60,000 nucleotides of DNA from Lineus longissimus (lineage: Eukaryota > Nemertea > Pilidiophora > Heteronemertea > Lineidae), in NCBI RefSeq assembly GCF_910592395.1, contig NC_088313.1, positions 16,262,437-16,322,436 of the forward strand, read 5' to 3'. Positions 36,150 to 49,400 of this stretch are shown in pieces. The notes under the pieces are model-generated. The model ran no database searches, was not told the origin of the DNA, and was given only the letters and a program-made list of their open reading frames with translations. The position numbers were made by a program, and so were the translations under genes. Each line of letters starts with the position of its first letter. The first letter of the stretch is position 1.

Positions 36150-39107
36150 TTTACCCACCGTAAAAATCGTTAATTCAATAATCCGCGCATGACCATCGGC
36201 CTCCGACGCGCGATCGCGATCGATATCTGGACGCCGATATCGTCGTGTTAGTTTATCAGTGTCCGCGGTCACGAACGTCAGGTTTGGCTCGGGATGGACT
36301 CCCTCTCCTTGGTAAAAGTCAAAGGGCACTGGGCATATAATGGTCAGATATGATGACCGGGTCCAAGGCCGCTACTAACAGAAGAAAAGTGTGATTATGT
36401 TCACAATGATTTGAAGCGACTCAAATTGATGACTTATAGGCCTAATATTCTTATCTTGGTGAATATCCATATTTTGAACCTACCTGTACACAAAGCATAT
36501 CCTTGATTTATATAGTCGCCGTAGCCCCCTTCTCCAAGTCATATATAAACTTGTAGTATTCAAGTTTAACCTATTGCAATGGCTTCAAAGGAAGTCGACT
36601 AACTGAAACGTTACTGAACATGCATTAGGTTATATCGTCAGATCGATAATACACTGTGTGTATCGTTAGGCTTTGTTTACCGATAATACCAGTTAGATGT
36701 AAGCGCATTGGGTCGTGCTGCGCGATGCATTGTTACAAAAGAAAATACGCGTCCCAGGCTCCGCGAAACAGAGGAATCGGAGGAAACAGAGAATTCATCG
36801 GTCTGCAGTCGATATCATGACGTCATTGTATAGCCAGCTGTGAGAGCTTTTTTTGTTTGGAAACCAAGTACGGGGAGAGAAGGATTTGCACGCTGGATGT
36901 GAAGGTCATGTTTCAAGTGAACATATCGTGTAGGATTTACTCTCCACTGAAGGTCTTTTCGTGATGTAAAATTTCTTAGAAGAGACCTCACTAACCAACA
37001 CGATGGTCCTTGTTGATAAAATTACATTACAAAAGTGTACCTGGTAAAAATGGGTATATGAAGCATGAAACAAGAGTAGGGTAATGTGAATATGTAATGT
37101 CCCATGCGCCCTGTCACGTGCTCTCACTTATGATCACGTGGTCCTTCTCGAGTTCCTCGGATCCAAATTGGTTCCCGGTTAGTGGTGGCGCTGGGAGCCA
37201 TGTACGTGACAGTGTATAACTGACTATGACATTATCGGTTAGCCATGTAAAATTGTAGAAAACGATGTGGTTGAAGTGTTGCCAAGTGGGCCCTAAATGT
37301 AACGAAATACGAATCCTCAGTCACCAAAGTTAATAGTTGACTTACCGGTATTTTAAACGGAGAATGCGGTCCATGCAGATTCAGGTTTCGACCGCTCTTT
37401 TTCTCTCACTGGTCGACCTTGTCCCAGGTCCATACAAAATCCCGAAGTTCGCCCAGCACCATATCAAGTAGGTTGGAATGTGATTCTTCGGGTATTGATG
37501 TATGTGCTCAAAGTCTTCGTACATTATAACAAGTATGCGACCGCGCATATATTGTTAACATAAACTGTTAAATGTATTATTCAGTTGGGGGTGTACTAAG
37601 ATATACGAATCGTTTATGCCTGCGGACCAGTGTGCGTCAGTGTCGCGAATATCATGAGTCGAGGCATAATTTGTTGTTAAAAACACTTAGGTAACACTTT
37701 TCGCTATTTGTGGTTAAAGTGCTACAGTACAAGTAATTATTACGAACCAGGTGAGGAATTTGTCGGTGTGAATACGCATAAGTAATCAGATACACCTACC
37801 GTATAAGCTCAGCTCTTCGTGTTCGATTTTATGATATGTCTTTCACAGTAATACCATGGCCTCATTGGATTCTATGCATTATCTGTACTTGGCAATACGA
37901 TTTTAAACTGAGTACATCCTTTGAGAAGCCACCATGCGTAACATACTTACAAATTATTTTCGTAACATCAACGCCTCTCACGGTTCTATGTCTGTCAAAG
38001 GCTCTGGGCAATTGGTCAACGCAGTCATTGGAGACACCGCGACACCGCGACGACATACAATAAGTCAGTTGATGAATTGAGGAATGAAATTTGAACTTAG
38101 TAAGTTGTATTCATCATAAGTCATTTGCAAAAAGGATAAGATCGCCTTATGTCCACAACACTAATTTAGAATTAATACATACCTCCGCATGGAAATGATA
38201 AACGTCACAGATATATATACTCCAAGCAGAATCAGAATACGCATACCGGTCTACGTCTACCCGTTGTTAGGCCGGGAGAGTAATCAATAACCAATCGAAA
38301 TGAATTAGGTGCATTTCTCGGCGTGAAATACCGAGAGTAAGAGCTCTTTATTCATCATGTCAGCCCACGGATGATTTCAGTGAATTAAAAATAGAAAGTG
38401 ACCCTGCACGAGAGCGACACGATCAATCTTCTCTATTGACAGCAATGCACTACTTGGATTTGATCATCGATTGGAAGGTCATTCGATTTGTGGATTGTCA
38501 AGCAATAAGGTATCGTTTGCGTTGACTTCATCGGCGGCCTGTCATCGCCTTGCCCGCCAAACGTGATTGTTTATTTCTTTTGAGAAGCACACAGTGTTCT
38601 GATGAGAATCAGGAAGGGGATACAGTTTTGCCATTAGTAGTTAACAGGACTGGTGTATATTTTGCTGTGAGAAGCTATGCCTGCTTTTGAAAAGTATACC
38701 CGATTGTAAATCAAACTCATTCGACCGGCCTGATTCGGAATTAAAACATGAGTTTTCTCTTTATGTTTATGTCGATTTGGCATGATCAGTTCTATTCGAC
38801 TTTCCACGTTCGCTCCGCTTAAACAGCTTGATCCTCAAGTTTGACTACACAACGCCAGCCCGGTCTCTGTATACATGCTTCCCGAAATTGATGGCTTGCA
38901 TTGGAACTAACTTTACCCCCCTTGTCCGTCATTAAAGGCATTCAAGTGTGTTGGTCAACCATGACTATCTCCTTTGTCCCTCCACCATAAGGCCTAGTTT
39001 CCCCTTATGACATCACTATTTCGGACACTCAGCGCCCCATTTCTGGAAAGGTGTATAGCACGAACCTGGATGAAGAATACAGTATGCATTTATACACTAA
39101 AGAACAT
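36150..39107. other. Intergenic, no supported gene
   Basis: A dense cluster of GATC/CGAT/GATATC words occurs at 36205-36245. CRE octamer TGACGTCA lies at 36818-36825. A short ACACCGCG direct repeat is near 38035. No exon is convincing. Confidence 0.45.
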
Positions 39108-39116
39108 ATCGTATCG
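39108..39116 (+). repeat. Left copy of flanking direct repeat ATCGTATCG (candidate target-site duplication)
   Basis: The same 9 bases recur at 39901-39909, exactly bracketing the inverted-minisatellite element. Confidence 0.75.
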
Positions 39117-39120
39117 GTGT

Positions 39121-39200
39121 ATTCCTGTTTCGCCTATTCCTGTTCCGCCTATTCCTGTTTCGCCTATTCCTGTTTCGCCTAATTCCTGTTTCGCCTATTC
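39121..39200 (+). repeat. 15-bp minisatellite array, forward orientation
   Basis: Units start at 39121, 39136, 39151, 39166 and 39181, with a partial unit at 39197. One unit has T-to-C and the last carries a one-base insertion. In one frame it encodes a Pro-Ile-Pro-Val-Ser repeat, but with no gene context. Confidence 0.95.
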
Positions 39201-39800
39201 AAATGTATTGCTAACCTCCCCACAGACGTAGGAATATGAACCGTCCCTTACTGACCGACCAAACCCGAGGAGAGCCACATATGTACGCATTGAAACAATA
39301 CGTCAATGGAGAGAGGGACATAATGAGTTACGTTGATGCCATCAGTTACCTTGTCTGACATAATATCATGATATGTATTTTCCACCTTGTTTGACTTTAT
39401 ATGTGCTGTACCTACATGTATATTATGACATGGGTTTTACAGCTGATTTTGATCAAATAATTATGAGAATGTACAATATTATGTATTTTTATCAAAAACT
39501 CATGAATTCAGTTTTCATAAAATAAACGACTGCTTTACTCTACTTAATCTATTAGTTTTTACTGTGTGTCAGTATGGTCCTATGGTCCTATGGTCAAATA
39601 AGTCCCGGACTGTCCCCGCTTTCAAGGTGACTCTTTCAAAACGGTCATGGCATAACAAAGTTGATGGCATTTGATTAGTCAAATTGTCATCACATCGTTA
39701 ACATCATCCAATTGTCCCCTCACATTTTCCCCATAAAATGGACATGCATCCCTAAGGTTCCCCGTGGGAGAGTGGATTTATTGTAGGGGAACTGGAAAGT

Positions 39801-39895
39801 AGGCGAAACAGGAATAGGCGAAACAGGAATAGGCGAAACAGGAATTTTGTAGGCGAAACAGGAATAGGCGAAACAGGAATAGGCGAAACAGGCAT
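39801..39895 (-). repeat. 15-bp minisatellite array, inverted orientation
   Basis: AGGCGAAACAGGAAT units start at 39801, 39816, 39831, 39851, 39866 and 39881, the last with GGCAT in place of GGAAT. They are exact reverse complements of the left array unit. Confidence 0.95.
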
Positions 39896-39900
39896 AAACC

Positions 39901-39909
39901 ATCGTATCG
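39901..39909 (+). repeat. Right copy of flanking direct repeat ATCGTATCG
   Basis: Matches 39108-39116 exactly. Its first 8 or 9 bases are the candidate target-site duplication. Confidence 0.75.
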
Positions 39910-42842
39910 ACTACGTTCGCTCATACACAAAGCGTGACCATCGCCTGACGATCTCGGCAACTGGCTTATTTGTGTCTCGTACAATGAACGTAGACTTTGT
40001 GAAATCCAGTTCCATTGACTGCACCTTTTAAAATGCAGCAAATAATATTGGATTTTCAGAGGTCAATTTCCAGTCAATCAGTGTGGTCGCTTGGAGAAGC
40101 TCGGCGCTCTCACTTTAATGATTCCTATCATGGAGGTTTGAGGTTTGATTATCCAAGATGGCCGCGAGCAGCGGTCTCAAGTATACCGACTGAAGAACCC
40201 CGCCTTCAAACGAAGATATAACTTATAATCGAAGAGGTTCGTCGCAATGCCCGTAGGAGCCAGAATTTTAAGTATATCTTCTTTCAATTCAAAGCAGCAT
40301 CCGTATTAAATCTTAAAGAGCTACTTGAAGTGAGATATATAGTGGAAGTCGGAGAAGAAGGTATCTCATCAAAGTGCAATGTTTTTTACGCATTCTTAGA
40401 CAATTAATGAAAAAAGCGAAAAAAGACTAAGACAAAGTCTTTTTTGGAAGAAATTTACCAGCATCACAAATAGGGCTGGCACATGCACTTTATGTCCGTT
40501 TTGTGAACAGACGCGGAAGAAGTTTTGTTTTTAACGCAGTGGTTCATCAATTAACGTTTCTGCCACACGCGTCGACAAGGCAGATACAAGACGTGCATAA
40601 TGTCCTGTCCTTCTGAGCCATCCACGTATATACCTCGGTAGAAAATATCGCGCCAACAATGACAACACCTTTCGAAACTACTGAGCGAGTGTAATGCACT
40701 CAAAGCACAGAAGCTCTAAGAAAACAGAAGCACCGGAGTGGCTGTGATATAGCACCACTGCATGCAACAACCTGTTATCGCAGACTCGATAATAGTAATT
40801 TCTAATACGCAGCCCCAAAGGTGACGCCTTAAGAAACATATACTCTCGAGTTGATCTTATGACCAAGTTACCTAGGATACACAGCTAAGCAGGTTTTCGT
40901 CGTTTAATTAATTAGCAATATTGGAGAAGCCCCTCAAAGGTAGGATTACGTCGGCTTAAAAACTTCGTACATAAAATTGGTTTCTTCCCTGCCGTATAAG
41001 CCGCTAAAACATTGGTTTTTAGTGTTTAAAGAATTCCCAGTGTTCATTTTGAGACTCGGTGATCGTGTTATCAACAATCTTTTCGATAAGAAAACGTTTT
41101 CAACCGAACTTTCTATATTATGTCTGTTCAAGCAAATTCTACTGGATCGCCCACAATGACGAGTTCTGCCGGCCACGACCTAAAAAGGTTCGCAAATGCC
41201 CTACCGTTACTTCCTTTTCGACAATAGAAAAAACCCCGTACCAATCTTTTGAAGCAAATTTCCGCTCTTGAAAAAGTGCTACCATGCTACCGCTGCCGAT
41301 TTTCTTGCGCCATTGCCGGAAATAATTTGTGGGAAGTGCTGCTGCGCATTGACACAGCCATCATCAGAACTAGTTGCCGACGCGCCATGAAAGGCATAAT
41401 GTTTACAACTACATGTATGTAGAAAATGGTATTTTGAACAATATTTCGTTTTCCTGAGCAACTATTCGTGAAGGTGAAAAAGAAATGTGTGACAGACATG
41501 GATAGCAAACGAATGTGTAGGTGGACTCCCTTAATAGCAGGGCGGACAGGTCTTGATGGCAACACTGAAAACTGTATGGTGATGGGGAATACGTTGTACT
41601 TACTGACAGATTGAACTGTGGTTCATATACGACATTAGCCGAGATAGCTAACGTCTTTCCCCGATACTTGATAAAATGAATCCTTCGTTAAGCTGACCAG
41701 GCTTGGAATAACCTCCTGCCAGTGGTTGTTATCTCTCTGTTACCCATCAAATCAATAAGACTCATCACGACTCTATTGTCAGGCGATCTGGCCGGACGGC
41801 TAGGTGATGTAGTCATCCACTACGGGCATTCTTGAATGATTATCTTTATCAGTATCTATAGTGATTATTTAGGTTACTGGTTCAGAAGGGTATGGAGAAG
41901 GCATTTCAGTCAGGAGGACAAGGCATCTCAGTCGGGAAAGGTCCTATTGTTGAAGTTCAGCTTTTTACTATATAGCCTTTTCCGTGGAGCGAAAGCTTTC
42001 CTCCAATCGCACCGGCATCCAAGAGCTCACGGCTACAGGTTGACATATGTTATTTCTTATGGTACATGAAGCTTCTTCTGCCAGTGCCACAAAATGGTAA
42101 AAAAGATCCATTCATTTTTGCCGGACGGATGTGATTAAGTAATGTCCTCGCGACATAAAAGGATGCATTTGTTAGTATTTTTATTTGATGTTCCCGTCGT
42201 GTTGTGTCGGTGTTGCATTGTTGCACCTTTTGATCCTTAGTCACCCCGCACGAAAGAGCATCTTTTAGTCATATTTTCCGCCGACGCAAATCGTCATTCT
42301 TTTATGTGAAGTTGCAACCTGTATTCCAGTGGATTAAGAGCAATCCGATATTCAAGATATACCAACATTAACAATGTATATGCTCTATTGGTGATTATTG
42401 AGACGACACGTGACGCGTCCCATTGAAACGTGTTAGAAAGCGAATGGCGCCGTCGCCTCTGTTATAATACTAAGGTCAGATTATCATTGTATTTCTATAT
42501 CAATGGAATTGTGTGTAAGCTTGTAAATGATATTAGTTTACGTGCTTCACTATAGTCACACCAACGCATTCGGACGGATGAAGCATTTCAATAGCACAAA
42601 ACTCACTTCAATAGATCATAAAGCTTCCGAACATGACTGTTAGAGGGCGCGTTAAGAAACTGGGAAGGGGTCGCGCACGTATGAAACACTGTTCCAATAA
42701 CAACTCCATGATTCGCATAAAAGCTTTCATGGCATCATTCCAGCTTAAATGGCTGCAAATGAAATGAGTCCTAAAATTGCTCCCTTGTCACTGTACTAAT
42801 CACAGAATTGGCAAACCTGATTTTTTACCTCGGTGTCTGTGG
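39910..42842. other. Intergenic, no supported gene
   Basis: An AAGATGGCCGCG word at 40155 coincides with an ATG that opens only 11 codons. A near-duplicate AAGGCAT(T/C)TCAGTC(A/G)GGA occurs twice around 41900-41935. Other frames are not protein-like. Confidence 0.45.
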
Positions 42843-43406
42843 CCACATGGAAAACGTTACTGCTCTGATTTCCAGGTTCTATAACCAAATATCCGGAGGT
42901 CGATATCGGCAATTAAGTAATTACTAGCATTGTACCCGTGGCGCAGGCAGGTTCAAATGGGCTATACCTTGAATAAATTGAATGACAATGAAAATATAAT
43001 GCAATATCAAAGGAGCAATATCGAAGAGACAAATCAAACCAACCATTCCACAGACTCGGACCCTGTGGCGTGCTGTATGCGTGCACATAAAAGTATTAAG
43101 TAATTATGAGTATCAATAGGCTCGTTTATTTGCAAAAGACTGAGTGCTATTATTAATTGCTGTAACAAATCTGCTAAATATACTCCGAAATTGTACCTGT
43201 TAACTCTCGACACATGGTCCACAAGGACAACGTTATTGCTCTGATTTCCAGGTTCTACAACCAAATTTCCCGCGGAGGTCGATATCGGCAATTAAGTAAT
43301 TATGAGTATCAATAGGGTCGTTTATTTACAAAAGTCTGAGTGCTATTAAATAGCTGTAACAAATCTGCTAAATATACTCCGAAATTGTACCTGTTAACTC
43401 TCGACA
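42843..43406. repeat. Tandem duplication of a ~196 bp two-part unit
   Basis: Part X (CACATGG...TGCTCTGATTTCCAGGTTCT...GAGGTCGATATCGGC) occurs at 42843-42924 and 43211-43303. Part Y (GAGTATCAATAGG...AAATTGTACCTG...CTCGACAC) occurs at about 43108-43214 and 43304-43406. The order is X, spacer, Y, X, Y, and the period between Y copies is 196 bp. The copies are about 90-95% alike by eye. No coding role is seen. Confidence 0.85.
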
Positions 43407-46367
43407 CTCTTAGTATAAAAGGATTTTTTCGGTTAAAACGAATATCGCCTCGTACAGCCCCAGCCCCGTACAGCCGAATAGTTGTCGCCACCATTTCCGT
43501 ACATAACTTGAATGACGACCTCGTGGGGCGGTATCAAGACTTTATCATGCGCAATCATGTCTTCTCCTGTCGAGACGCCGAATTACATCGATATATTGGC
43601 TTGGACATCCGCTGGTTGTACCCGAAGCACCTATGGTTATAGCCCGATGCAAGCAGTGTCTCTGCTTCCGGGTCCTGTATCATATCTTCCAATTTATCGC
43701 GCAAAGTGGACGTCCGGCAATATATACTAACCCGTTAACCAGAATCACACCAGTTCAATAACCGAGTATTGTTATTATCATGATTATAAAGGATGGCCTG
43801 TTGCTCGGGAAGACCGCCGACAATGACAGGCAAACGGACCTGTTATCAGAGTCTATACAGTAGTTGGTCAAACTTCAAAGCTATTTTCTATTAGTTATTG
43901 CAAAATATAGATTCATTAATTCATACTTGGTTATTGGAATAAACTCATAATACACGTACAAACACCGACAGCCATTCTTCCATACGATATTTGCCAATCC
44001 AATAATCATTTCCGCGAACTGGATTTGTGACAATTTATTGTGTTATGTAAATACAATGTACCCAGTGGGGACGGTATCAATAGGATTGTTGCAGGAAATA
44101 TTGGATACTATATTCAATGTACCCTTTCTCACCGTAGATCAATACCAGTTCGCCCTCAAGATGGCCGTGTTATAATGTTGTTAACTGTATCCGTAACATC
44201 ATCTCAACTAGATATTTGGCGTTCACCCTGTTTTGGGTCACGCCAACGAATAACCTTGATTTAGGGGCAACGCCCTTGATTACGGCTTATTTATACGGTC
44301 ATGTCATGATTCCAATGTATGTTCGTATAAGGACATCACAAGAGATGCACCTGATGAGATGATCCGGTGGAGAACTTAATATTCATATACTAATGAGTGA
44401 TTGAGCGAGGTGTTGACCGTATCAAGTTATCTCAGGACTCATTCTCGTCCCTGTGACTCGTCATCATCGAGCCCTCTGCACAAAATGTACTCTATCATCA
44501 TACGGTAATAGCTAATAGCACCGAGGTTGCACGGCCGCATCTAATTCGGCAATTATTCGCCAAGTATGAATCCGCTTTGATTACAAGAGTCTGAGTACAC
44601 GATGCGTGCGTGTTGATCAATCCTGAACATGGTACTGTGTTGATTAGAAAGCTAACTGAATTAGTGCTAGTATGCACTACACACGCGTGTGTTTACTAGA
44701 TGAATGAGTGTTTACATGTGGTTTACCTGTGATTAGGTTTACCATGGCCATACTTGTATTAACAAGTTCCGTCAGGACAGGTCACAGAACCTTGATCCTC
44801 CATGACGAGATTTGCATTTGGCCAGAGTCGATGAGCAGTCGTTGAAGAGATGACACGATTCAGATCTCGATTTTTCGTCATCATTCTCTTTATGGGAGAA
44901 AGACAATAATGATAATGATGAATGATGATGAACATTATGGGATAATGATTTGTGTTACTGTAATAAAACAACTTGACCATGATCATGGAGTATCACAAGG
45001 GCGTTACCTGCAGAGAATATTCAACGACCTTCCTCATAGTAGACAAGGTTGCCTTTAATGAGCAAATCTACTCATTATACTTGATGGTGCCAGCATATTC
45101 CAATTTTAAATAGAACGTGCTCAATTTTTAACACAGTGGCTTCCAATATATACTCCGCGGTCGTCTATCACAAACCTTTTATTTTCTGCCATCGGTTAAT
45201 GGATCACGACAACAAATAGGATTTATGATAATTAGTAAACGACAGATGACACATAATTACCTTTGCTTTGAAAGCATTATATGATCTCGAAGATGATCGA
45301 GAGGCACCTGGAGCTGCTTAATGTAATACGTGACGAAATAGTGCAATAATTGTCACATTGTTCTGATAGTAAATAACGCCAAGTTATGTTACGTGGCAGA
45401 TGAAGGGAAGAGACCGGCTATAAAATGCTGAATCCGATTCTACAAGGCGGTTTCTCATTCCAACTCTATCAAAGCCTCCCCCCATCAGTTTTTTTTCAGC
45501 ACAACGACTTTCTCCAGAAGCTTACACCAACAACACAGTCACAAAAACAATATACAAATCGGTTCCCTCCAGACCTTGGTTCCTTCGAACTATTCAACTA
45601 CACCGATACCAACTGTCTATATGAACAAGGTGACCGATATTTTCGCTTGAATTTCTCGACAGCGCTTCTGATGGATATTCGCTGAAATTCAAGCTAAGTG
45701 GACTAAGGTGAAGTCATTCTAACATACCGTTCTTGTTATGTCTGGATGACAGAGTAACCTGATGGTGCCGTGATTATACACGCGTTCTGAAATCGAATTT
45801 TGAGGTCTTGCCATTTGTCTTTCGTCGGTGTAAACATAGTCTATATATTTCTTGAAGAAAACAAATACGTGTACGTACTTTTATCGTTAAATATCAAAAC
45901 CCACGCATTTCCTTCATCAAGTATGAAATTTCTGAAATGAAATGAAGTATCGCCCACTATCTCCTTTGAGATTACAGCTCTCGCTCTGTTTTTAGATGCT
46001 TCAATGCCATTTGAGTACTTAAAAGGTTGACGCTGAAAATGAAGTCCCCAAGCCATTTTTTCTTACCTTTATCTTCCTGCTTATAGGCGATCGGAAAGGT
46101 GAAATGAAAAATTAGCCAGCAGGCTTGATATTGGCCTTGAATTGATATTTTCTGATTGGATTTTCAAGTTCGAAAAAAGTGTTTTAAAAATGCATTCGAC
46201 ACAGAAAACAATTACTTGTACTTCAATGTTCCCATTTCGTACGGCACCACTATAATTTGGAGAAACGAAACATCTCTATTTTGCTGACGGATTTAATAAA
46301 AAACGCTGTAAGTGACGATAAAATGTCAGGGAGTGCTGCGTGGGATGTCACAGGAGTGAGATGTAGC
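43407..46367. other. Intergenic, no supported gene
   Basis: A TATAAAATG at 45419-45427 opens an 86-codon frame (45425-45685) rich in Phe, Gln and Tyr with no known domain. The TATA overlaps the ATG and so cannot drive it. Low-complexity ATGATG runs lie at 44895-44945. Confidence 0.4.
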
Positions 46368-46413
46368 GTACCTGGGAACTGCGGTTGAAACAACCACAGT
46401 TCGCTATCGGGTA
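46368..46413. repeat. Hairpin with 12-bp arms
   Basis: GAACTGCGGTTG (46376-46387), AAA loop, CAACCACAGTTC (46391-46402), one mismatch. Outer GTACC/GGTAC pairs extend it. Confidence 0.75.
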
Positions 46414-49400
46414 CTCCCAAGAGAGACTTCAGTCAAACTATTTCATCAGACTAATTAGTCTCGAGATCATTGGCTTTGAAAGTATAAGTCATTTCCAAAT
46501 ATATCTAGCCCTTCTGCGAAAACGTTCATCTGATCGTGAGTTGTACCGATAACAAAAAGTAGATTTTACACTATCAACATTGTTCATCAACTTGCCGTTT
46601 CAAATGGTTACACCATTCTTCTTCAGACGTTAGTTTGACCGCTAAACGTGCTAGATGTCGTAGCGGACAGACTCTGATCCCACACATGACTTAGTCTGTA
46701 GCCCTCGTCGTCTCGATTCATGTTGGTGGTTTTACGAATCTAGCCTTACTACATATATTTGCTTACATGTATTTCCGTATCGCCAACGAGAACTTACCTT
46801 ATTTGAATTATTTCCGACTGTAAAGACCCTGGTAGCTGGTAGCCTAGGCAGCTCCAAGCAGCAACACAACACACTGTCTGCTGCTGCCAGACGTGGTCAA
46901 AAGAACCCGCCATTACCTCGGGGTAAAAATTAATTTGGTATGCTATAAAAAGAGAATATCGAGCGAATGACTTGATTTTGATGCCCTTATAACCTCCCAA
47001 TTACTGGTCTCCCTAATCCCGGTCACAAAGCTTTAAGAAGTTCGCCAGAGAGACAAAGTGGGATGTTGTCAAAGCTTTGGTCATGTCTGCCTGAAGATGA
47101 GCTCGCCACGAGTCTACAAACCGACACCAGTCTTTGGTAAAGATAATGATCTCGCCCCTGGTAACGTGATTACCTTACCATTATTCTAGCCAATTGGTGC
47201 CGATCTCAGATGTCAGCTATATAGGATGACCAGGCCTTAAACGTATTGTTTTTCAACCGGTGGGGTAGTGATGGAATTCACTAAGGGATGCTGTTAGCCT
47301 GGTCCGCCGGCCTCGATCTCGGGTGTTTAGTATCGCGAGAGCACAGCGAGAGTGAGGTCCGGAGCCGAGAGAAGGATGCTGTAATTTGTCTACAATCCTC
47401 CCACATCATGCCATTGCATCGTTCCTAGCCATTGCTTACCATGTTGAATCAGATTTTACCATAACCCCTTCCCGCTTAGCGAAGAATATAAGTAAGAAAA
47501 GGGTTTCAACTACACAAAAACGCATTTTTGGTTTATGTATATCCATAAGCTAATCATGTATTTATTAAAATGTTGTTATGCGAAACCATAATGTCTTCTG
47601 ATCATAAAGCAAGGTATGCTTGGAGTACCTCGCGACCTGCTGTGTCTAGAATACCAAGAAGATCTTCAAAGCATCCACTTAAACCAGTTATTAGGATACT
47701 ATCATGTCATCTACAGCGAGGTCGACTCATCTTGCTTTGAATTTGTAATCTAGACGGACTGCTTCATATTATGTTGTTACACTAATGTGAGAAATACACC
47801 GGAAGACAGGTACCAATAAATTCGGATTATAAGGATCAAACAGATTTGGCTGAAACTTCAGTCGAGTTCTGCGCCTGATGTGCATTTATTCCACCAGAAA
47901 AATAGCATCATCAAGAACAGTCACGCTATGAAGGTTTAGAAAAGAAGGAGTTACTCATTTTTTTACATGAACTTCGGATGAACGTTGGTTGGTTAAATGG
48001 CGTATCAGTTTTGAGATAGATTTTAATAAGAAGTAGCCTATCTTGTTATCAAAGTCAATATAGTTCTTAATACTAAAAGACTGAAAGCCGTTGAATATTT
48101 TTATGTTTTCTAGTTAATCATCTTATGTATATCTAAAGGCGTTGTTAGGAAAACAGACCGCAACCATGACGACGTATATTAGTTCTGAGCCGTGCCAAAT
48201 TCCCGGCGCTGATCGGTCATCTGGTGATACGCATGACCAAAAAGCAGGTACCGGTTTTGACCATGCTTCTGCGCACCCAAATTGAGATATTGCTAGAGAC
48301 GTGTTCACAATCCAGACTGCCACCTGAGATCGTGATTAAATCGACACTTAATCATGACATAATTGGAATTTGAGAACCCAGTAGCCGAAACTGATTAACG
48401 GTCTTTATAATATGGACTGTTCCACCGAAAGGTTTCGCGATGAAATCTTAATATTTCGTGAGATACGTGCAGCGTATTACTGACAATAATTTGGTACAGG
48501 GATAATCAAGTTATAAAGTGGATCAAAATATTCGCCCAAACATTTCCTGCCGTAGGAATGTGGCCTTACTTGTAAAATAGCTAAAAAATCGTCGATAAAA
48601 AACCCAAACATGGTCGGAAAGTCAGCCTTGATGGACGAAACATGAACTGGTACCCAACGCTTCTAAGGTGGTTTGCTTACTTCCAGCATCGCCATCGGAT
48701 AAACAAGATCAACAGAGAACTAATTGAAATCCCACCGCCTCACGGGGAGCGCAGGATTAATATGGGTGGATGTTTTGCACGTTTCTTGGCGGGATCTCGT
48801 CTTGGCTACTGTTTCTACAGCCTCTCGAGGTAACGAGAGCCAATAGAAAGTGGCGATACTAATAAATCATCTTTCGGTGTGCTACGAAACGCTTCCAAAT
48901 ATTCGTGGCAATTTCGTGATATTTTTACCTCAGTCTCAACGATTAACTTATTCATCATTTCCATCCGGTTACCATCTTTGTTTTGTGCGCACGCGCTGCC
49001 GTTTTTCGTCTGGTGCCAGGCAATGTCTTTGCCTGCCAACCAGCGCCAATGGAATTCACCGAAAGTAGGCCCTCTGAAACGAGGTTGGTAGAATGTGAAT
49101 ATGAAAAACAAGGTTAGCGCCTTCGATTTTCGAAGTGAAAATGATAAATATGCCAGCTTGGCTAATATTGATAAATCGTCCTTTTTGGAAATGATGAACA
49201 CACCAAGAATCTAAAATAGGCTATCATCCATTCACCCGATAATGATGTCAATATTGGCATGATGTCGGTGCATGATATTCAAACAATAACACCATGATGA
49301 ATAATTGCATCCAAAGGAAAACAACGAACAATACATTCGGCTCGGGCATTGTCTCCGCATGGGAGGGGCAGGCTGGTAAATGGCAATGTTACACCATTTG

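Larger units (their letters stand above)
39116..39900. mobile_element. Non-autonomous DNA transposon with minisatellite terminal inverted repeats
   Basis: The left end (39121-39200) holds five copies plus a partial copy of the 15-bp unit ATTCCTGTTTCGCCT. The right end (39801-39895) holds six copies of its reverse complement, split three and three by a TTTGT insert. The outermost bases also pair: GGTGTATTCCTG on the left against GGTTTATGCCTG read inward from the right. ATCGTATC(G) flanks both sides as an 8-9 bp direct repeat. The ~600 bp interior is AT-rich with no transposase frame. This fits a MITE-like element. The duplication length allows hAT, P, Merlin or Mutator-type mobilisation; the ends do not settle which. 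Confidence 0.75.

Noticed and set aside
39007-39231. Plus-strand frame with Pro-Ile-Pro-Val-Ser repeats as a structural protein
   Set aside because: The repeat is the DNA minisatellite of the transposon end, and the mirrored array gives an unrelated repeat on the other strand.
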